A DNA stretch of 64,000 nt from Sphingomonadales bacterium UBA6157 (lineage in GTDB: Bacteria; Pseudomonadota; Alphaproteobacteria; Sphingomonadales; Sphingomonadaceae): positions 1 through 64,000 of the forward strand of contig DIUN01000050.1 in NCBI GenBank assembly GCA_002423025.1. Reading direction: 5' to 3'. The notes under the pieces are model-generated. The model saw only the letters and a program-made list of their open reading frames with translations. It had not been told where the DNA came from and made no database searches. The position numbers and the translations under genes were made by a program. Positions 36,185-45,590 of this stretch are shown here, in pieces (the stretch's first letter is position 1; each line of letters starts with the position of its first letter).

Positions 36185-37063
36185 ATGACCGACGCAACCT
36201 TCGACAACCGCGACGGTTTCATCTGGTTCGATGGTGCGTTGCGCCCGTGGCGGGATGCAAACGTGCATATCCTCACCCATGCCATGCACTATGCCAGCGC
36301 CGTGTTCGAGGGCGCCCGCGCCTATGGCGGCGAGGTGTTCGAGCTTTCCCAGCACAGCCAGCGCTTGATCGACTCGGCCAAGATCCTCGGCTTCACCCTG
36401 CCGTGGAACCGCGACCAGATCGACGCCGCCGTGCGCGAGACGCTGGCCGCCAATAACCTGCAGAATGCCTATGTCCGCCCGATCGCCTGGCGCGGCTCGG
36501 AGCAGATGGGCGTTTCGGCACAGAAGACCAAGCCGCACCTTGCCGTCGCGGTGTGGGAGTGGGGCGCCTATTTCGGCCCCGAGGCGCTGGCCAAGGGGCT
36601 GCGGCTCAACATCGCGCCATGGCGTCGCCCGGCGCCCTATACGGCCCCCACCAAGGCCAAGGCGGCCGGCCTCTACATGATCTGCACCATGAGCAAGCAC
36701 GCCGCCGAGGATGCCGGCTACAATGATGCGATGATGCTCGATTGGCGCGGCCAGGTGGCCGAGGCGACAGGCGCCAACATCTTCTTCTTCAAGGATGGCG
36801 TGCTGCACACGCCGACGCCGGATTGCTTCCTCGATGGCATCACCCGCCGCACTGTCATCGGCCTCGCCAAGCGCCGCGGCATCGAAGTCGTGGAGCGGGT
36901 GATCTGGCCGGAGGAGCTGGAAAGCTTCGAGCAGGCCTTCCTCACCGGCAGCGCCGCCGAAGTGACGCCGCTCGCCGAGATCGGCCCGTGGAACTTCGCG
37001 GTGGGCGACATCAGCATGCAGCTGGCCAAGGATTATTCCGACCTGGTCAACCGGCGCATCTGA
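36185..37063 (+). CDS. ilvE: Branched-chain amino acid aminotransferase
   Basis: A 292-residue PLP class IV aminotransferase. It has DANVHILTHAMHYASAVFEG, the catalytic Lys in YTAPTKAKAAGLYM, EATGANIFFFKDG, and TGSAAEVTPLAEIG. ATG 36185 has GGAGAG at 36176-36181. It transfers amino groups between glutamate and Ile/Leu/Val. It stops six bases before the convergent motB stop. Confidence 0.95.
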   Translation: MTDATFDNRDGFIWFDGALRPWRDANVHILTHAMHYASAVFEGARAYGGEVFELSQHSQRLIDSAKILGFTLPWNRDQIDAAVRETLAANNLQNAYVRPIAWRGSEQMGVSAQKTKPHLAVAVWEWGAYFGPEALAKGLRLNIAPWRRPAPYTAPTKAKAAGLYMICTMSKHAAEDAGYNDAMMLDWRGQVAEATGANIFFFKDGVLHTPTPDCFLDGITRRTVIGLAKRRGIEVVERVIWPEELESFEQAFLTGSAAEVTPLAEIGPWNFAVGDISMQLAKDYSDLVNRRI

Positions 37064-37069
37064 GCTGAA

Positions 37070-37933
37070 TCAAGGCTTCTCGAACATCAGGGTGATGCTG
37101 ATCCGCCGGTTGCGCGGGTCGGCCTTGTCCTTGGGGTTGTAGGGGTCGGTATCCGCCACGCCCTCGATGCGGCGGAAGCGCGCCGGGTCCACGCCTGCTG
37201 CCGCCAGCGAGCGGCGGGTCGCGTCGGCGCGCATCGTCGAGAGCGTCCAGTTGTTCGAGCCGCCCTTGGCGTAGGGCACGCTGTCGGTATGGCCGCGCAC
37301 GGTGAGCGCATTGGGCGTGCCGTCGATGGCGCCGGCGATGGTGCGGACCAGCGCTGACGCCTCGGTGCTGAACACGCTGGTGCCGAGCCCGAACATCGAG
37401 AAATCCGCCCGCTCGACCAGGTCGATGCGCAGGCCATCCTTGTCCCGCACCAGCCGCACCTGGCCCTTGAGGCCCTTGAGCGTCGGGTCTCCGGCCAGCC
37501 GCGCGGCGATGATCCGCTCGATCATCTTGAAGCTCTTTTCGTCTGCTGCGCGCTTGTTCTGCTCCAGCTTGACCTTTTTTGCCGCCTCCTTCTCGGGCGT
37601 GCCACCGCCGCCTGGCACGGCCACCGGGCGCGGGCCGGCGTTGGCGGCGTTGGGCGCAAAGCCTTCATCCTCCTGCAGCGAGCGGCCGCCCATGATGCCG
37701 TTGGAGCCGCCGCTGTTCTTCATCTGGATGACGGTTGGGGTGAAATAATCGGCGATGCCCTTGCGCTGGTCTTCATTCGTTGCGCCGATGATCCACAGCA
37801 GCATGAAGAACGCCATCATCGCGGTGACGAAATCGGCATAGGCGATCTTCCAAGCGCCGCCATGGTGCGCCGCGTGATGGCCCTTGGCCCTGCGGATGAT
37901 GATCTCCGGCTCGATGTGCAGCTCGGGTTTCAT
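37070..37933 (-). CDS. motB: Flagellar motor stator protein MotB
   Basis: A 287-residue stator subunit. The membrane helix AYADFVTAMMAFFMLLWI carries the proton-accepting Asp34; a long linker leads to an OmpA-like peptidoglycan-binding domain (LTVRGHTDSVPYAKGG, NWTLSTMRADATRR). The His-rich N terminus is typical of alphaproteobacterial MotB. It lies 31 bases after motA on the same strand. Confidence 0.95.
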   Translation of the reverse strand: MKPELHIEPEIIIRRAKGHHAAHHGGAWKIAYADFVTAMMAFFMLLWIIGATNEDQRKGIADYFTPTVIQMKNSGGSNGIMGGRSLQEDEGFAPNAANAGPRPVAVPGGGGTPEKEAAKKVKLEQNKRAADEKSFKMIERIIAARLAGDPTLKGLKGQVRLVRDKDGLRIDLVERADFSMFGLGTSVFSTEASALVRTIAGAIDGTPNALTVRGHTDSVPYAKGGSNNWTLSTMRADATRRSLAAAGVDPARFRRIEGVADTDPYNPKDKADPRNRRISITLMFEKP

Positions 37934-37964
37934 GGTGCCCGCTGCCCGGCCGGCTCAAGCGGGC

Positions 37965-38831
37965 TCATTTGGCCGCCCGCAGGCCATCGAACACTTCAGA
38001 GAAGCTCGGCTGGTTTTCCGGCCCGATGGCGGTGCGCGCCGCCTCGATGACGAGTGGCTGCGGCTGCCCCTTGAGCGTGGCGACGATGACACGGCGGATG
38101 ATGAGATAGATCTCGCCATCGGCATCGATCACCGCCTTGAGCCGCGCCGCGCACGGCCCGACGATGCCATAGCTGAGCAGCACGCCGAGGAAGGTGCCGA
38201 CCAGCGCCGAGCCGATCATGCCGCCGAGGATGGCAGGCGGCTTGTCGATGCTGGCCATGGTCTTGATGACGCCGAGCACCGCCGCGACGATGCCGAGCGC
38301 CGGCAGTGCATCGGACATGGTGGTGAGCCGCTCCACCGGCTTGAGCGCGGCGGCGTGGTGCGTATCGATGGCTGTTTCAATAACATCGTCAACGGCTTGC
38401 GGGCTGAGTGTGCCGGTGGAAACCACCAGCAGCCGCATCGAATCGCATAGCAGGTCGAGGAACACATGGTCCTTCAGGAACTGCGGATATTCGGCAAAGA
38501 TGCTGCTGGATTTGGGGTCCTCGATGTGCGGCTCCACGGCCACGGCGCCATCGTTGCGGAACATCTTCATCAGCCGCGCTGTCAGGAAAATCGCGGCGCT
38601 GTAATCCGCCTTCTTGTATTTGGGCCCCTTGACGATCGCGACCAGCCCGCCGCCCATCGCCTTGATGCCGCGCAGATCGGTGGCGACCAGCGTGGCGCCG
38701 GCGGCGGCGCCGCCGATGATGAGCATTTCATGCGGGAGCGCGTGGAGCACCGGGCCAAGGCTGCCGCCGGTGATGGCGAAGCCCCCGAAGACCATGACGA
38801 TCAGCACGACAAGACCGATTACCGATATCAT
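37965..38831 (-). CDS. motA: Flagellar motor stator protein MotA
   Basis: A 288-residue four-helix stator protein of the long alphaproteobacterial type, starting MISVIGLVVLIVMVFGGF. Visible are the cytoplasmic LMKMFRNDGAVAVEPHIEDP loop, and ALPALGIVAAVLGVIKTM with SALVGTFLGVLLSYGIVGP, the proton-channel helices. ATG 38831 matches the family N terminus better than the one at 38858. The 137 bases upstream, to flgL, show no obvious sigma-54 site. Confidence 0.94.
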   Translation of the reverse strand: MISVIGLVVLIVMVFGGFAITGGSLGPVLHALPHEMLIIGGAAAGATLVATDLRGIKAMGGGLVAIVKGPKYKKADYSAAIFLTARLMKMFRNDGAVAVEPHIEDPKSSSIFAEYPQFLKDHVFLDLLCDSMRLLVVSTGTLSPQAVDDVIETAIDTHHAAALKPVERLTTMSDALPALGIVAAVLGVIKTMASIDKPPAILGGMIGSALVGTFLGVLLSYGIVGPCAARLKAVIDADGEIYLIIRRVIVATLKGQPQPLVIEAARTAIGPENQPSFSEVFDGLRAAK

Positions 38832-38968
38832 GGCAGGTGGTTTCGCTCCCCGGCTCAAGCCATTCCAGGGCGGAAGGGCTGTTGCGCGAAGGGAGTTACG
38901 GCGCGCTGGCGCGGGTGCTTAGCGGGGGAGGGCGATCCCGGCGGGCATTCCGGAGCGCGGCGCGCGTT

Positions 38969-39901
38969 TCAAAGCTGGTCCCACAGGCTCAGGTTGCTGG
39001 TGCGCACGAAGCTGGCCTGCGCGGCTTCGAGCACGGTGAGCAGCCGTTGCAGCCGGGCGATGCCCTCCGTCATCTCCAGGTCTTCCAGCTTGGAAAGTTC
39101 GGTGGCGGTGGCCAGCCCGGCCTTGGCCAGCCGCTCGCCCTCCGCCTCCAGCCGGGCGCCGCGCGCGCCGGCCAGTGCCCGTGCATCGGCAAGGCGGGTG
39201 ACATGGCCATCGAGCTGGCCGAGCGAAGTGGCGAGCGCCGTGGCGCGCAGCGCGGCATCCGGTTGCTCAAGCGCCTCTGCAAGCTGGCTGAAGCTGGCGA
39301 ACAGATCGGCCGTGCCTTGCGGGTTGGCCAGCGTGGGCGCGGTGGTGGTGCCAAAGGCGTCCGGCCCCTCGATGCCGCTGGCGACGAGCGCGCCGCCGGC
39401 CGCAACGGCGGGCGCGCGGCCGGCGCCCTGCCACACCATGATGCCATTGGCATCCAGCCCATAGGCCGGGCCGCTCGCCGCCGCACCGCCGAACAGGCGC
39501 TCGCCATCCGAGCCGCGGCTGTCTGCCAGCCCGGAAAAGCTGGCGGCGAGTTCGCGAACTTCGGTGGCGAGGATGGCGCGATCCTCGGGGTTGAAGGTGC
39601 TGTTGCTGCCCTGCAGCGCCAGTTCGCGGGCGCGCACGACAAGATTGCTGATGCTCTCCAGCGCCACATCGGTGGCCGAGAGCCGGCGCGCGGCGGCATC
39701 GATGCCGCGCTGGGTGGCATCCGAGGCGGCATCGGCGCGGCGCAGCACCGCGGCGCGCGAGAACGCCACCGGATCATCCTTGGGGGCACTGACGCGGCGG
39801 CCGGTGGCGATCTGGCCCTGCAGGCCCTGCAACTGGGCGGAGAGCTCGGCCATGCGGACGATGCCGGCATCATGCGCGGCGCGGGTGTTGATGGCGCTCA
39901 T
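38969..39901 (-). CDS. flgL: Flagellar hook-associated protein 3
   Basis: The 310-residue hook-filament junction protein. The N-terminal flagellin-like coil has LQGQIATGRRVSAPKDDPVAF, and the C-terminal coil has RLQRLLTVLEAAQASFVRTSNLSLWDQL. It overlaps flgK by ATGA and is the last gene of the flgB-L run before motAB. Confidence 0.92.
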   Translation of the reverse strand: MSAINTRAAHDAGIVRMAELSAQLQGLQGQIATGRRVSAPKDDPVAFSRAAVLRRADAASDATQRGIDAAARRLSATDVALESISNLVVRARELALQGSNSTFNPEDRAILATEVRELAASFSGLADSRGSDGERLFGGAAASGPAYGLDANGIMVWQGAGRAPAVAAGGALVASGIEGPDAFGTTTAPTLANPQGTADLFASFSQLAEALEQPDAALRATALATSLGQLDGHVTRLADARALAGARGARLEAEGERLAKAGLATATELSKLEDLEMTEGIARLQRLLTVLEAAQASFVRTSNLSLWDQL

Positions 39902-41769
39902 CGGGCGATGCCGAGGATGGTATCGAACAGGTCCCGCGCCGCTGCGATCACCTGGGCGTTGGCGCGATAGGCCACTTGCAGCCGGGTGAGCTCGGCGGCC
40001 TCCTTGTCGAGATCGATGCCCGATACGGCGTCTGCGGCGCGGGCGGCATCGGTTTTCACGGCCAGCGCGGTGGCGGCGAGGCGGTCGGTTTCCGCCAGCC
40101 GTGCGCCGAGGCCGGCGGTGCTGGCATCGAGGCTGGCTTCCAGCGTGCCGCCGGGGCCGATGAGGCCGCGCACTTTGGCGAGGCCGCGGATGTTGGCATT
40201 GTCGCTGCTGCCGGGGGCAGTGGCGAGGATGCGGAAACTGTCCCCTGTTTCGGGCGTGCCTTCGAGCGTGAAGCCGAAGCCGGCGCCGATGATGCGGCTG
40301 CCATCAAGGGTGGCGGTGGCGAGCACGGTGCCGGTGGCGATGTCTGTCAGCTCCGCAATGCCGGGGGCGGTGATGGTGAGCCGATAGGGTGGCGCAGGCG
40401 GGAAGGCTGCGGCAGCCGGGTCGGCATCCAGCACCAGTCGGGCATCGCCAAGGTTGCCGGATGCGGCATCGGAGAGGAAGGGCGCTGCCACCGCCACGCG
40501 CTCCGGGCCGATCGGGCGCAGGCTGAGGCCGGTGGCGCCGCTGGTGATGGCGAGCTGCCAGCCATCACCTGGCCGGGCGCCGGCACCGGGCCGGATGGTG
40601 ACGCCATCGAGCAGCAGCGGCCCGGCGCCGGTGACGCTGGCGGTGCCATCGGCGCGGGCGAGGGTGAAGCCGGTGGCATCGTAGATGAGCGTGTAGCCGC
40701 CTGCCGCCAGCGGCGCGCTGTCGGCAATGGTCACATCGATGGGGGCCACGCCGGCATTGGCCTTGCCGGGCGTGATGGCGAGGCCCTGGGTGGCGAACAG
40801 CGGCTGGCCGGGGTCTCCCAGCGCATCGCTGCCCTGAGCGTGCCAGGCGTTGACGGCACTGGCAAAACGGCTGGCCAGCGCATCGACTTCGGTGCGGAGC
40901 TCGCCAAGCTGGCGGCCGGCTTCCAGCAGCCCGGCGAGGCTGCCGCTGGCGGGCAGGCGCATGACGGTGGCGGTGTGGGTGGGATCGAGGATCAGCTCCG
41001 GCCCGCTGGCGCCATCGCGCGCGCCGATGCGGGTGGCGCTGCCGAACTCGGGCACGATGATCGCAGCGGCGCCGCCGGTGCCGAGCCGCACCGTCACGGC
41101 ACCGCGCGGACCTTCCGTCACACTGATCCGGACCCGCTCGGCAAGATCGGCGAGCAGCTGGTCCCGGCTGTCGAGCAGGCCGTTGGCGGCGGTGCCGTTC
41201 GGCTGGGTGCGGCGCAGCTCCTCGTTCACCCGGGCGAGGGCGGAGGTGATGGCGTTGACTTCATCGCTGGTGATGCGGGTGGCGGTTTCGATATCGCTGG
41301 CCTGCGCGGCCAGGTCCTCGCCAAGGCCGCGAAAGCCGGTGGCGGCCTGGTCGGCACGCTCCAGGAAGATGGTGCGGGCGGCGCTGGACGTGGGCGCGGC
41401 GGCAAGATCGGTTGCGGCATCGAAGAAGCCGCCGAGACGGGCATCTAGCTCGCTCGCGGTGACGCTGTCCTGCATCCTGGTCAGCCAGTCCGCCCGGATG
41501 GCGAAGCGGGCATGGTCACCATCGGCAACGCGGGCGCTGTTGGTTTTCAGCGCGTCTCCGGCGCGGGCGATGCCGGTGGCGAGCACGCCGCTGCCGGTGA
41601 GCGCATCACGGCTGAGGATGGCGCCGCTGCCAACAGGGCCGGCTGTGAGGGTGACGGTGCGTCGGCTGTAGCCTTCCGTATCGGCATTGGCGACATTGTC
41701 CCCCGTTACGGCGAGCGCGGCCTGATAGGCCAGCACCCCGGCGCGGCCGACGCTGAGCAGGTCACTCAT
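39898..41769 (-). CDS. flgK: Flagellar hook-associated protein 1
   Basis: The 623-residue junction protein. It starts MSDLLSVGRAGVLAYQAALAVTGDNVANADTEGYSRRTV, with the rod/hook family motif NVANADTEGYSRR, and ends with the coiled region LTRLQVAYRANAQVIAAARDLFDTIL. It is coupled by ATGA to both neighbours (flgJ, flgL). Confidence 0.93.
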   Translation of the reverse strand: MSDLLSVGRAGVLAYQAALAVTGDNVANADTEGYSRRTVTLTAGPVGSGAILSRDALTGSGVLATGIARAGDALKTNSARVADGDHARFAIRADWLTRMQDSVTASELDARLGGFFDAATDLAAAPTSSAARTIFLERADQAATGFRGLGEDLAAQASDIETATRITSDEVNAITSALARVNEELRRTQPNGTAANGLLDSRDQLLADLAERVRISVTEGPRGAVTVRLGTGGAAAIIVPEFGSATRIGARDGASGPELILDPTHTATVMRLPASGSLAGLLEAGRQLGELRTEVDALASRFASAVNAWHAQGSDALGDPGQPLFATQGLAITPGKANAGVAPIDVTIADSAPLAAGGYTLIYDATGFTLARADGTASVTGAGPLLLDGVTIRPGAGARPGDGWQLAITSGATGLSLRPIGPERVAVAAPFLSDAASGNLGDARLVLDADPAAAAFPPAPPYRLTITAPGIAELTDIATGTVLATATLDGSRIIGAGFGFTLEGTPETGDSFRILATAPGSSDNANIRGLAKVRGLIGPGGTLEASLDASTAGLGARLAETDRLAATALAVKTDAARAADAVSGIDLDKEAAELTRLQVAYRANAQVIAAARDLFDTILGIAR

Positions 41770-42098
41770 TGGCCTGAAAACCGTTGCTCGGTCGCCAGCA
41801 GCCGGGCGATGCCGAGCGGCGCGGCGCGGGCGATGGCTTCGGCGCGCTGCTGGTCCACCATGTCCCGGATGTGGCCGCCGCTCTGGCCAAGCCCATCATC
41901 GCCCAGCTGCGCGGCGCGGGCCGAGCGCAGCAGCGTCTGGGCGATGAGCCTCTCGAACTGGCGGGCGACTTCGGCCTGTTTGGCCGCATCGCTGGCGCGC
42001 GCTGGAGCCGGGCCGGGCCAGCCGTTGCGGACCAGCGGCAGGGCGGCGGGGCGCTGCAGTGGCGTGCTCAGCGCGCGCGGGATAGGGGCCAGTTCCAT
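41766..42098 (-). CDS. flgJ: Rod-binding protein (FlgJ N-terminal domain)
   Basis: A 110-residue protein with KQAEVARQFERLIAQTLLRSAR and GHIRDMVDQQRAEAIARAAPLGIARLL, the rod-cap domain. The muramidase half of enteric FlgJ is absent; a separate transglycosylase is encoded at 49475. It starts at the A of the flgI stop (TGATG) and overlaps flgK by ATGA. Confidence 0.85.
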   Translation of the reverse strand: MELAPIPRALSTPLQRPAALPLVRNGWPGPAPARASDAAKQAEVARQFERLIAQTLLRSARAAQLGDDGLGQSGGHIRDMVDQQRAEAIARAAPLGIARLLATEQRFSGQ

Positions 42099-43300
42099 CA
42101 GATCACCACCAGCTCGGCGCGCAGCGCGCCGGCGGCCTTGAGCGCCTCCAGGATGGCGACGAGATCGCCCGGCGCGGCGCCGAGCGCGTTGACGGCATCG
42201 ACGATCTCGCCAAGCTTCACGCCGGGCGCGAACAGCGCCATGCGCGAGGGGGCCTCGGCGGCCTCGACGCTGGATTGCTCCGTCACCACGGTGCGGCCGG
42301 CGCCGAGCGCATTGGGCTGGCTGGCCTGCTGGTTCTCGGTGATCCGCACGGTGAGGTTGCCATGGGCGATGGCGGCGGGGAGAATCCGCACTTCGCCGCC
42401 GATCACGACCGTGCCGGTGCGGGCGTTGACGATGACCCGCGCCACCGGGGCGGCCATGTTGACCTCCAGCCCCTCGATGCGCGAGGCCAGCGCGATGCGC
42501 GCCGCGACATCGGTGGGCGCGGTGATGGCGATGGTGCCGCCGTCTGCCGCCGAGGCAATGGGGCTGCCGATGGCGGTGTTGATGGCGTCCGCCACGCTGC
42601 GGGCGGTGGTGAAATCCTGCTCGTTGAGGTCCAGCGTCAGCCCGGCGGCGCCGGCAAAGGGCGAGGGCACGGCGCGCTCAACGCTGGCCCCGGCCGGGAT
42701 GCGCCCGGAAGAGGGGGTGCCGACGACGATCTTGCTGCCGTCCCGGCCCTCGGCGCCAAAGCCGCCCACCGCGAGATTGCCCTGCGCCAGCGCATAAACC
42801 TCGCCATCGGCGCCCTGCATCGGGGCCATCAGCAGCGTGCCGCCACGCAGGGACTTGGCCTGACCGAGCGCCGAGACGGTCACGTCCAGCCGCTGGCCCG
42901 GCTTGGCAAAGGCCGGCAGCTCGGCTGTCACCATCACGGCGGCGGCGTTTTTCAGCTGCGGCGCGATGCCGGGCGGGATCAGCACGCCCAGCCGCGCCGC
43001 GGCGGACTTGAGCGACTGGATAGTGAACTCGAGGTTCTGGTCCCCGGTGCCGGAGAGACCGACGACGATGCCGTAGCCGGTGAGCGCGTTGGCCCGCACG
43101 CCGGAAAAGCGCGCAATGTCCTTGATGCGCTCGGCATTGGCCGGGGCAGCGAGCACCAGCAGCACCAGGCCGATGGCCATGATGATGGGGCCGGAGGGGA
43201 AGCCATCCTGCAGCGCGTGGAGGCGGCGCTTCAGCGTGTAGAGCCACTGGTGCAGCGTGCGGAAGTGCGGGCGAGGGTGCCTGATGCTGGGGTATCTCAT
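42098..43300 (-). CDS. flgI: Flagellar P-ring protein
   Basis: Builds the periplasmic P ring. The mature region begins ERIKDIARFSGVRANALTGYG, then GIVVGLSGTGD and the conserved VVTEQSSVEAAEAP. The reading from the ATG at 43300, which overlaps flgH as ATGA, puts about 37 His/Arg-rich residues before the signal helix (IIMAIGLVLLVLAAPANA). A shorter start at 43180 would give a signal peptide without a basic end. Confidence 0.92.
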   Translation of the reverse strand: MRYPSIRHPRPHFRTLHQWLYTLKRRLHALQDGFPSGPIIMAIGLVLLVLAAPANAERIKDIARFSGVRANALTGYGIVVGLSGTGDQNLEFTIQSLKSAAARLGVLIPPGIAPQLKNAAAVMVTAELPAFAKPGQRLDVTVSALGQAKSLRGGTLLMAPMQGADGEVYALAQGNLAVGGFGAEGRDGSKIVVGTPSSGRIPAGASVERAVPSPFAGAAGLTLDLNEQDFTTARSVADAINTAIGSPIASAADGGTIAITAPTDVAARIALASRIEGLEVNMAAPVARVIVNARTGTVVIGGEVRILPAAIAHGNLTVRITENQQASQPNALGAGRTVVTEQSSVEAAEAPSRMALFAPGVKLGEIVDAVNALGAAPGDLVAILEALKAAGALRAELVVI

Positions 43301-44010
43301 AGCGGCGAGACCTTTGCGAAAAAACGACTGAGCCAGCCCTGCCGGGCCTGGTCCGCCACCTGGCCGGTGCCGGAATAGCGGATGCGGGCATCCGCCACGC
43401 GGGTGCTGGGGATGCTGTTGTCGGCCCCCAGGTCATCGATGCGGACGAGGCCGGATATCTGCACCTGCTCCTCGCCGCGGTTGAGCGTGAGGCGCTTTTC
43501 TCCCGCCACCTGCAGCACGCCGCCGGGCAGCACGCGCGCCACCGTGACGGTGATCTCGCCGCTCAGCTGGTTGTCCTGCGCGGCGCTGCCGCTGCCGCTG
43601 AAGCTCTGGGCCGAGCCGCCGGAGAGCAGGCCCTCGGGCACATAGGAGAAGGGCGGCACCTTGGGCAGGGTGATGTTGGTATCACTGTCCCGCGTGCTGT
43701 CGGCGGTGGAGGATTTGCGGGCCTGGGTGCGCTCCACAAGGCGGATAGTCAGCAAGTCCCCGATGCGGCGGGCGCGGCGGTCGCTGGTCAGGCTGGTGAA
43801 GGTGGCGGGGTTGTAGAGGCTGCCGCTGCCCGGCCCCGGTGGCGGCGCTTCGGGCGGCATCGGCAGGGTGGCGGCGACGCGCGGCACGCTGCCAAAGCCT
43901 TCGTCCGCACAGCCGCTGGCCAGCACGGCGAGCGCCAGCCCGGCGAGCAGCAGCGCTGCCTGCGCCGCCCGGCGGCTGCCGCTGCGGGCCGGGTGCATCG
44001 GCTCAAACAT
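43297..44010 (-). CDS. flgH: Flagellar L-ring lipoprotein
   Basis: A 237-residue outer-membrane lipoprotein. Signal peptide with lipobox LASGC (Cys at about 34), then SLYNPATFTSLTSDRRARRIGDLLTI, the FlgH signature, and GVLQVAGEKRLTLN near the C terminus. It overlaps flgG by eight bases and flgI by four. Confidence 0.94.
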   Translation of the reverse strand: MFEPMHPARSGSRRAAQAALLLAGLALAVLASGCADEGFGSVPRVAATLPMPPEAPPPGPGSGSLYNPATFTSLTSDRRARRIGDLLTIRLVERTQARKSSTADSTRDSDTNITLPKVPPFSYVPEGLLSGGSAQSFSGSGSAAQDNQLSGEITVTVARVLPGGVLQVAGEKRLTLNRGEEQVQISGLVRIDDLGADNSIPSTRVADARIRYSGTGQVADQARQGWLSRFFAKVSPL

Positions 44011-44791
44011 TTTGCGTCACATACTGCGACATCTCGTCGGCAGCCTTGATGACCTTGGCGTTCACCTCATAGGCGCGCTGCGTCTCGATCATGTCCACCA
44101 GCTCCTGCACGGTGGAGACGTTGGAGCCTTCCAGCGCGCCCTGGCGGATGCTGCCGGCGCCCTCGACGCCGGCCACGCCGGCCTGCGCCGGGCCGCTGCC
44201 GGCGGTTTCGGCATAGAGATTGTCCCCGCGCGGCTCGAGGCCGGCCGGGTTGAGGAAGCGGCTGACCAGCATCTGGCCCACTTCCACCGGTGTTGCCGAA
44301 CCCTGCAGCGTCGCCGAGACGGTGCCATCGGGTGCGATGGTGATGGCCTGTGCGCCATCGGGAACGGTGAGGCCCTGCAGCAGCCGCAGGCCGTTGGTGG
44401 TAACGATCTCGCCCTGGGCGTTGAGCTTGAACGAGCCGTCACGGGTATAGGCGGTGCCGCCATCGGGCATCACCACGGCAAAGAAGCCGGCGCCCTCGAT
44501 GGCGACATCAAGCGCATTGTCCGTCTGCACCAGCGCGCCCTGGGTGTGGATGCGCTCGGTGCCGTTCACCCGCACGCCGGTGCCGGTGCCGAGGCCTGTG
44601 GCGTATTGGTTGTCTGCGCCCGAGGGAGCGCCGGCCTGGCGCGGGTCCTGATAGGCCAGCGTGGCGAAGGCAGCGCGATCGCGCTTGAAGCCGGTGGTGC
44701 TGACGTTGGCGAGGTTGTTCGAGATCGTGCGCATCCGCTGGTCAAGGGCATCGAGCCCCGAGCGGGCGATTTGCAGCGCGCTGGTCATCAC
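44003..44791 (-). CDS. flgG: Flagellar distal rod protein
   Basis: A 262-residue rod protein: MMTSALQIARSGLDALDQRMRTISNNLANVSTTGFKRDRA start with the SNNLANVSTTGFKR motif, central GAGFFAVVMPDGGTAYTRDGSF, and the C-terminal VQELVDMIETQRAYEVNAKVIKAADEM. ATGA coupling with flgF. Confidence 0.96.
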   Translation of the reverse strand: MMTSALQIARSGLDALDQRMRTISNNLANVSTTGFKRDRAAFATLAYQDPRQAGAPSGADNQYATGLGTGTGVRVNGTERIHTQGALVQTDNALDVAIEGAGFFAVVMPDGGTAYTRDGSFKLNAQGEIVTTNGLRLLQGLTVPDGAQAITIAPDGTVSATLQGSATPVEVGQMLVSRFLNPAGLEPRGDNLYAETAGSGPAQAGVAGVEGAGSIRQGALEGSNVSTVQELVDMIETQRAYEVNAKVIKAADEMSQYVTQNV

Positions 44792-45561
44792 TGGTTCTCC
44801 ATGGCCATGAGGCGGGATGTGCGTTCATCGATTTCGCGGGCGATGCTGAGCAGCTTGGCGCTCACCTCGAAGCCGCGAGATTGCTCCACCAGCTCGGCGA
44901 GGGCGGCGCTGCTCTCCACATTCGAGCCTTCCAGCGCGCCCACCGTCAGCCGCGCCGCGGGATCGACCGGCAAGGAATCCTTGCTGGTGAACAGGCTGTC
45001 GGTGGCCTTGTCGAAGCCGCTGGCGGTGGTGCCGCCGGCGACGAGCTTGAGCTTGCCGAGCGGCTGCGCGCCATCGGGGGTGCGGATGCTCAGGCTGCCA
45101 TCGGGCGCGATATCGAGCGCGGTGCCGGCCGGCACGGTGATCGGCTGGCCATTCTCGCCGAGCACGGCGCGGCCTTCCCCCGTCTGCAGGATGCCGCTGG
45201 CGCTGATCGAAAGGTCCCCGCGGCGGGAATAGGCCTCGGTGGGCAGCCCGGCCTTCAGCGGCCCCTGCACGGTGAGCCAGCTGTTCTCGCCCAGCGCCAC
45301 ATCGAGAGCGCGGCCGGTGTTTGTCACCCGCCCCGGCTCGCGCGGCGTGGTGAGGCTGGGGGCGCCGGCCTGGGCGCGGCTGCGGGCGCCCGGCGTTGTC
45401 GCCTGTGCCCGCGCATCGGCGGCGAGGTAGCGGCCCTCGGCGGCGATCAGCTCGCGCCGGAAGCCGGTGGTGTTGGCATTGGCGAGGTTGTTCGCGGTGA
45501 CCTGCTGGGCGCGGCTGCGCGCCGAAAGCCCGGTGAGCGCCGTGTAGATGACCCTGTCCAT
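44788..45561 (-). CDS. flgF: Flagellar proximal rod protein FlgF
   Basis: A 257-residue rod protein, MDRVIYTALTGLSARSRAQQ, then NNLANANTTGFRRELIAAEG. The C terminus has LAELVEQSRGFEVSAKLLSIAREIDERTS. It is 29 bases after flgE and overlaps flgG. Confidence 0.93.
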   Translation of the reverse strand: MDRVIYTALTGLSARSRAQQVTANNLANANTTGFRRELIAAEGRYLAADARAQATTPGARSRAQAGAPSLTTPREPGRVTNTGRALDVALGENSWLTVQGPLKAGLPTEAYSRRGDLSISASGILQTGEGRAVLGENGQPITVPAGTALDIAPDGSLSIRTPDGAQPLGKLKLVAGGTTASGFDKATDSLFTSKDSLPVDPAARLTVGALEGSNVESSAALAELVEQSRGFEVSAKLLSIAREIDERTSRLMAMENQ

Positions 45562-45590
45562 CGGCTAGCCCCCCGTTGCCCCGGCCGCGC

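Noticed and set aside
40752..40768. CGGCATTGGCCTTGCCG in flgK as another flagellar dyad
   Set aside because: The spacer is one base longer than in the five accepted copies and it lies deep in a coding region.
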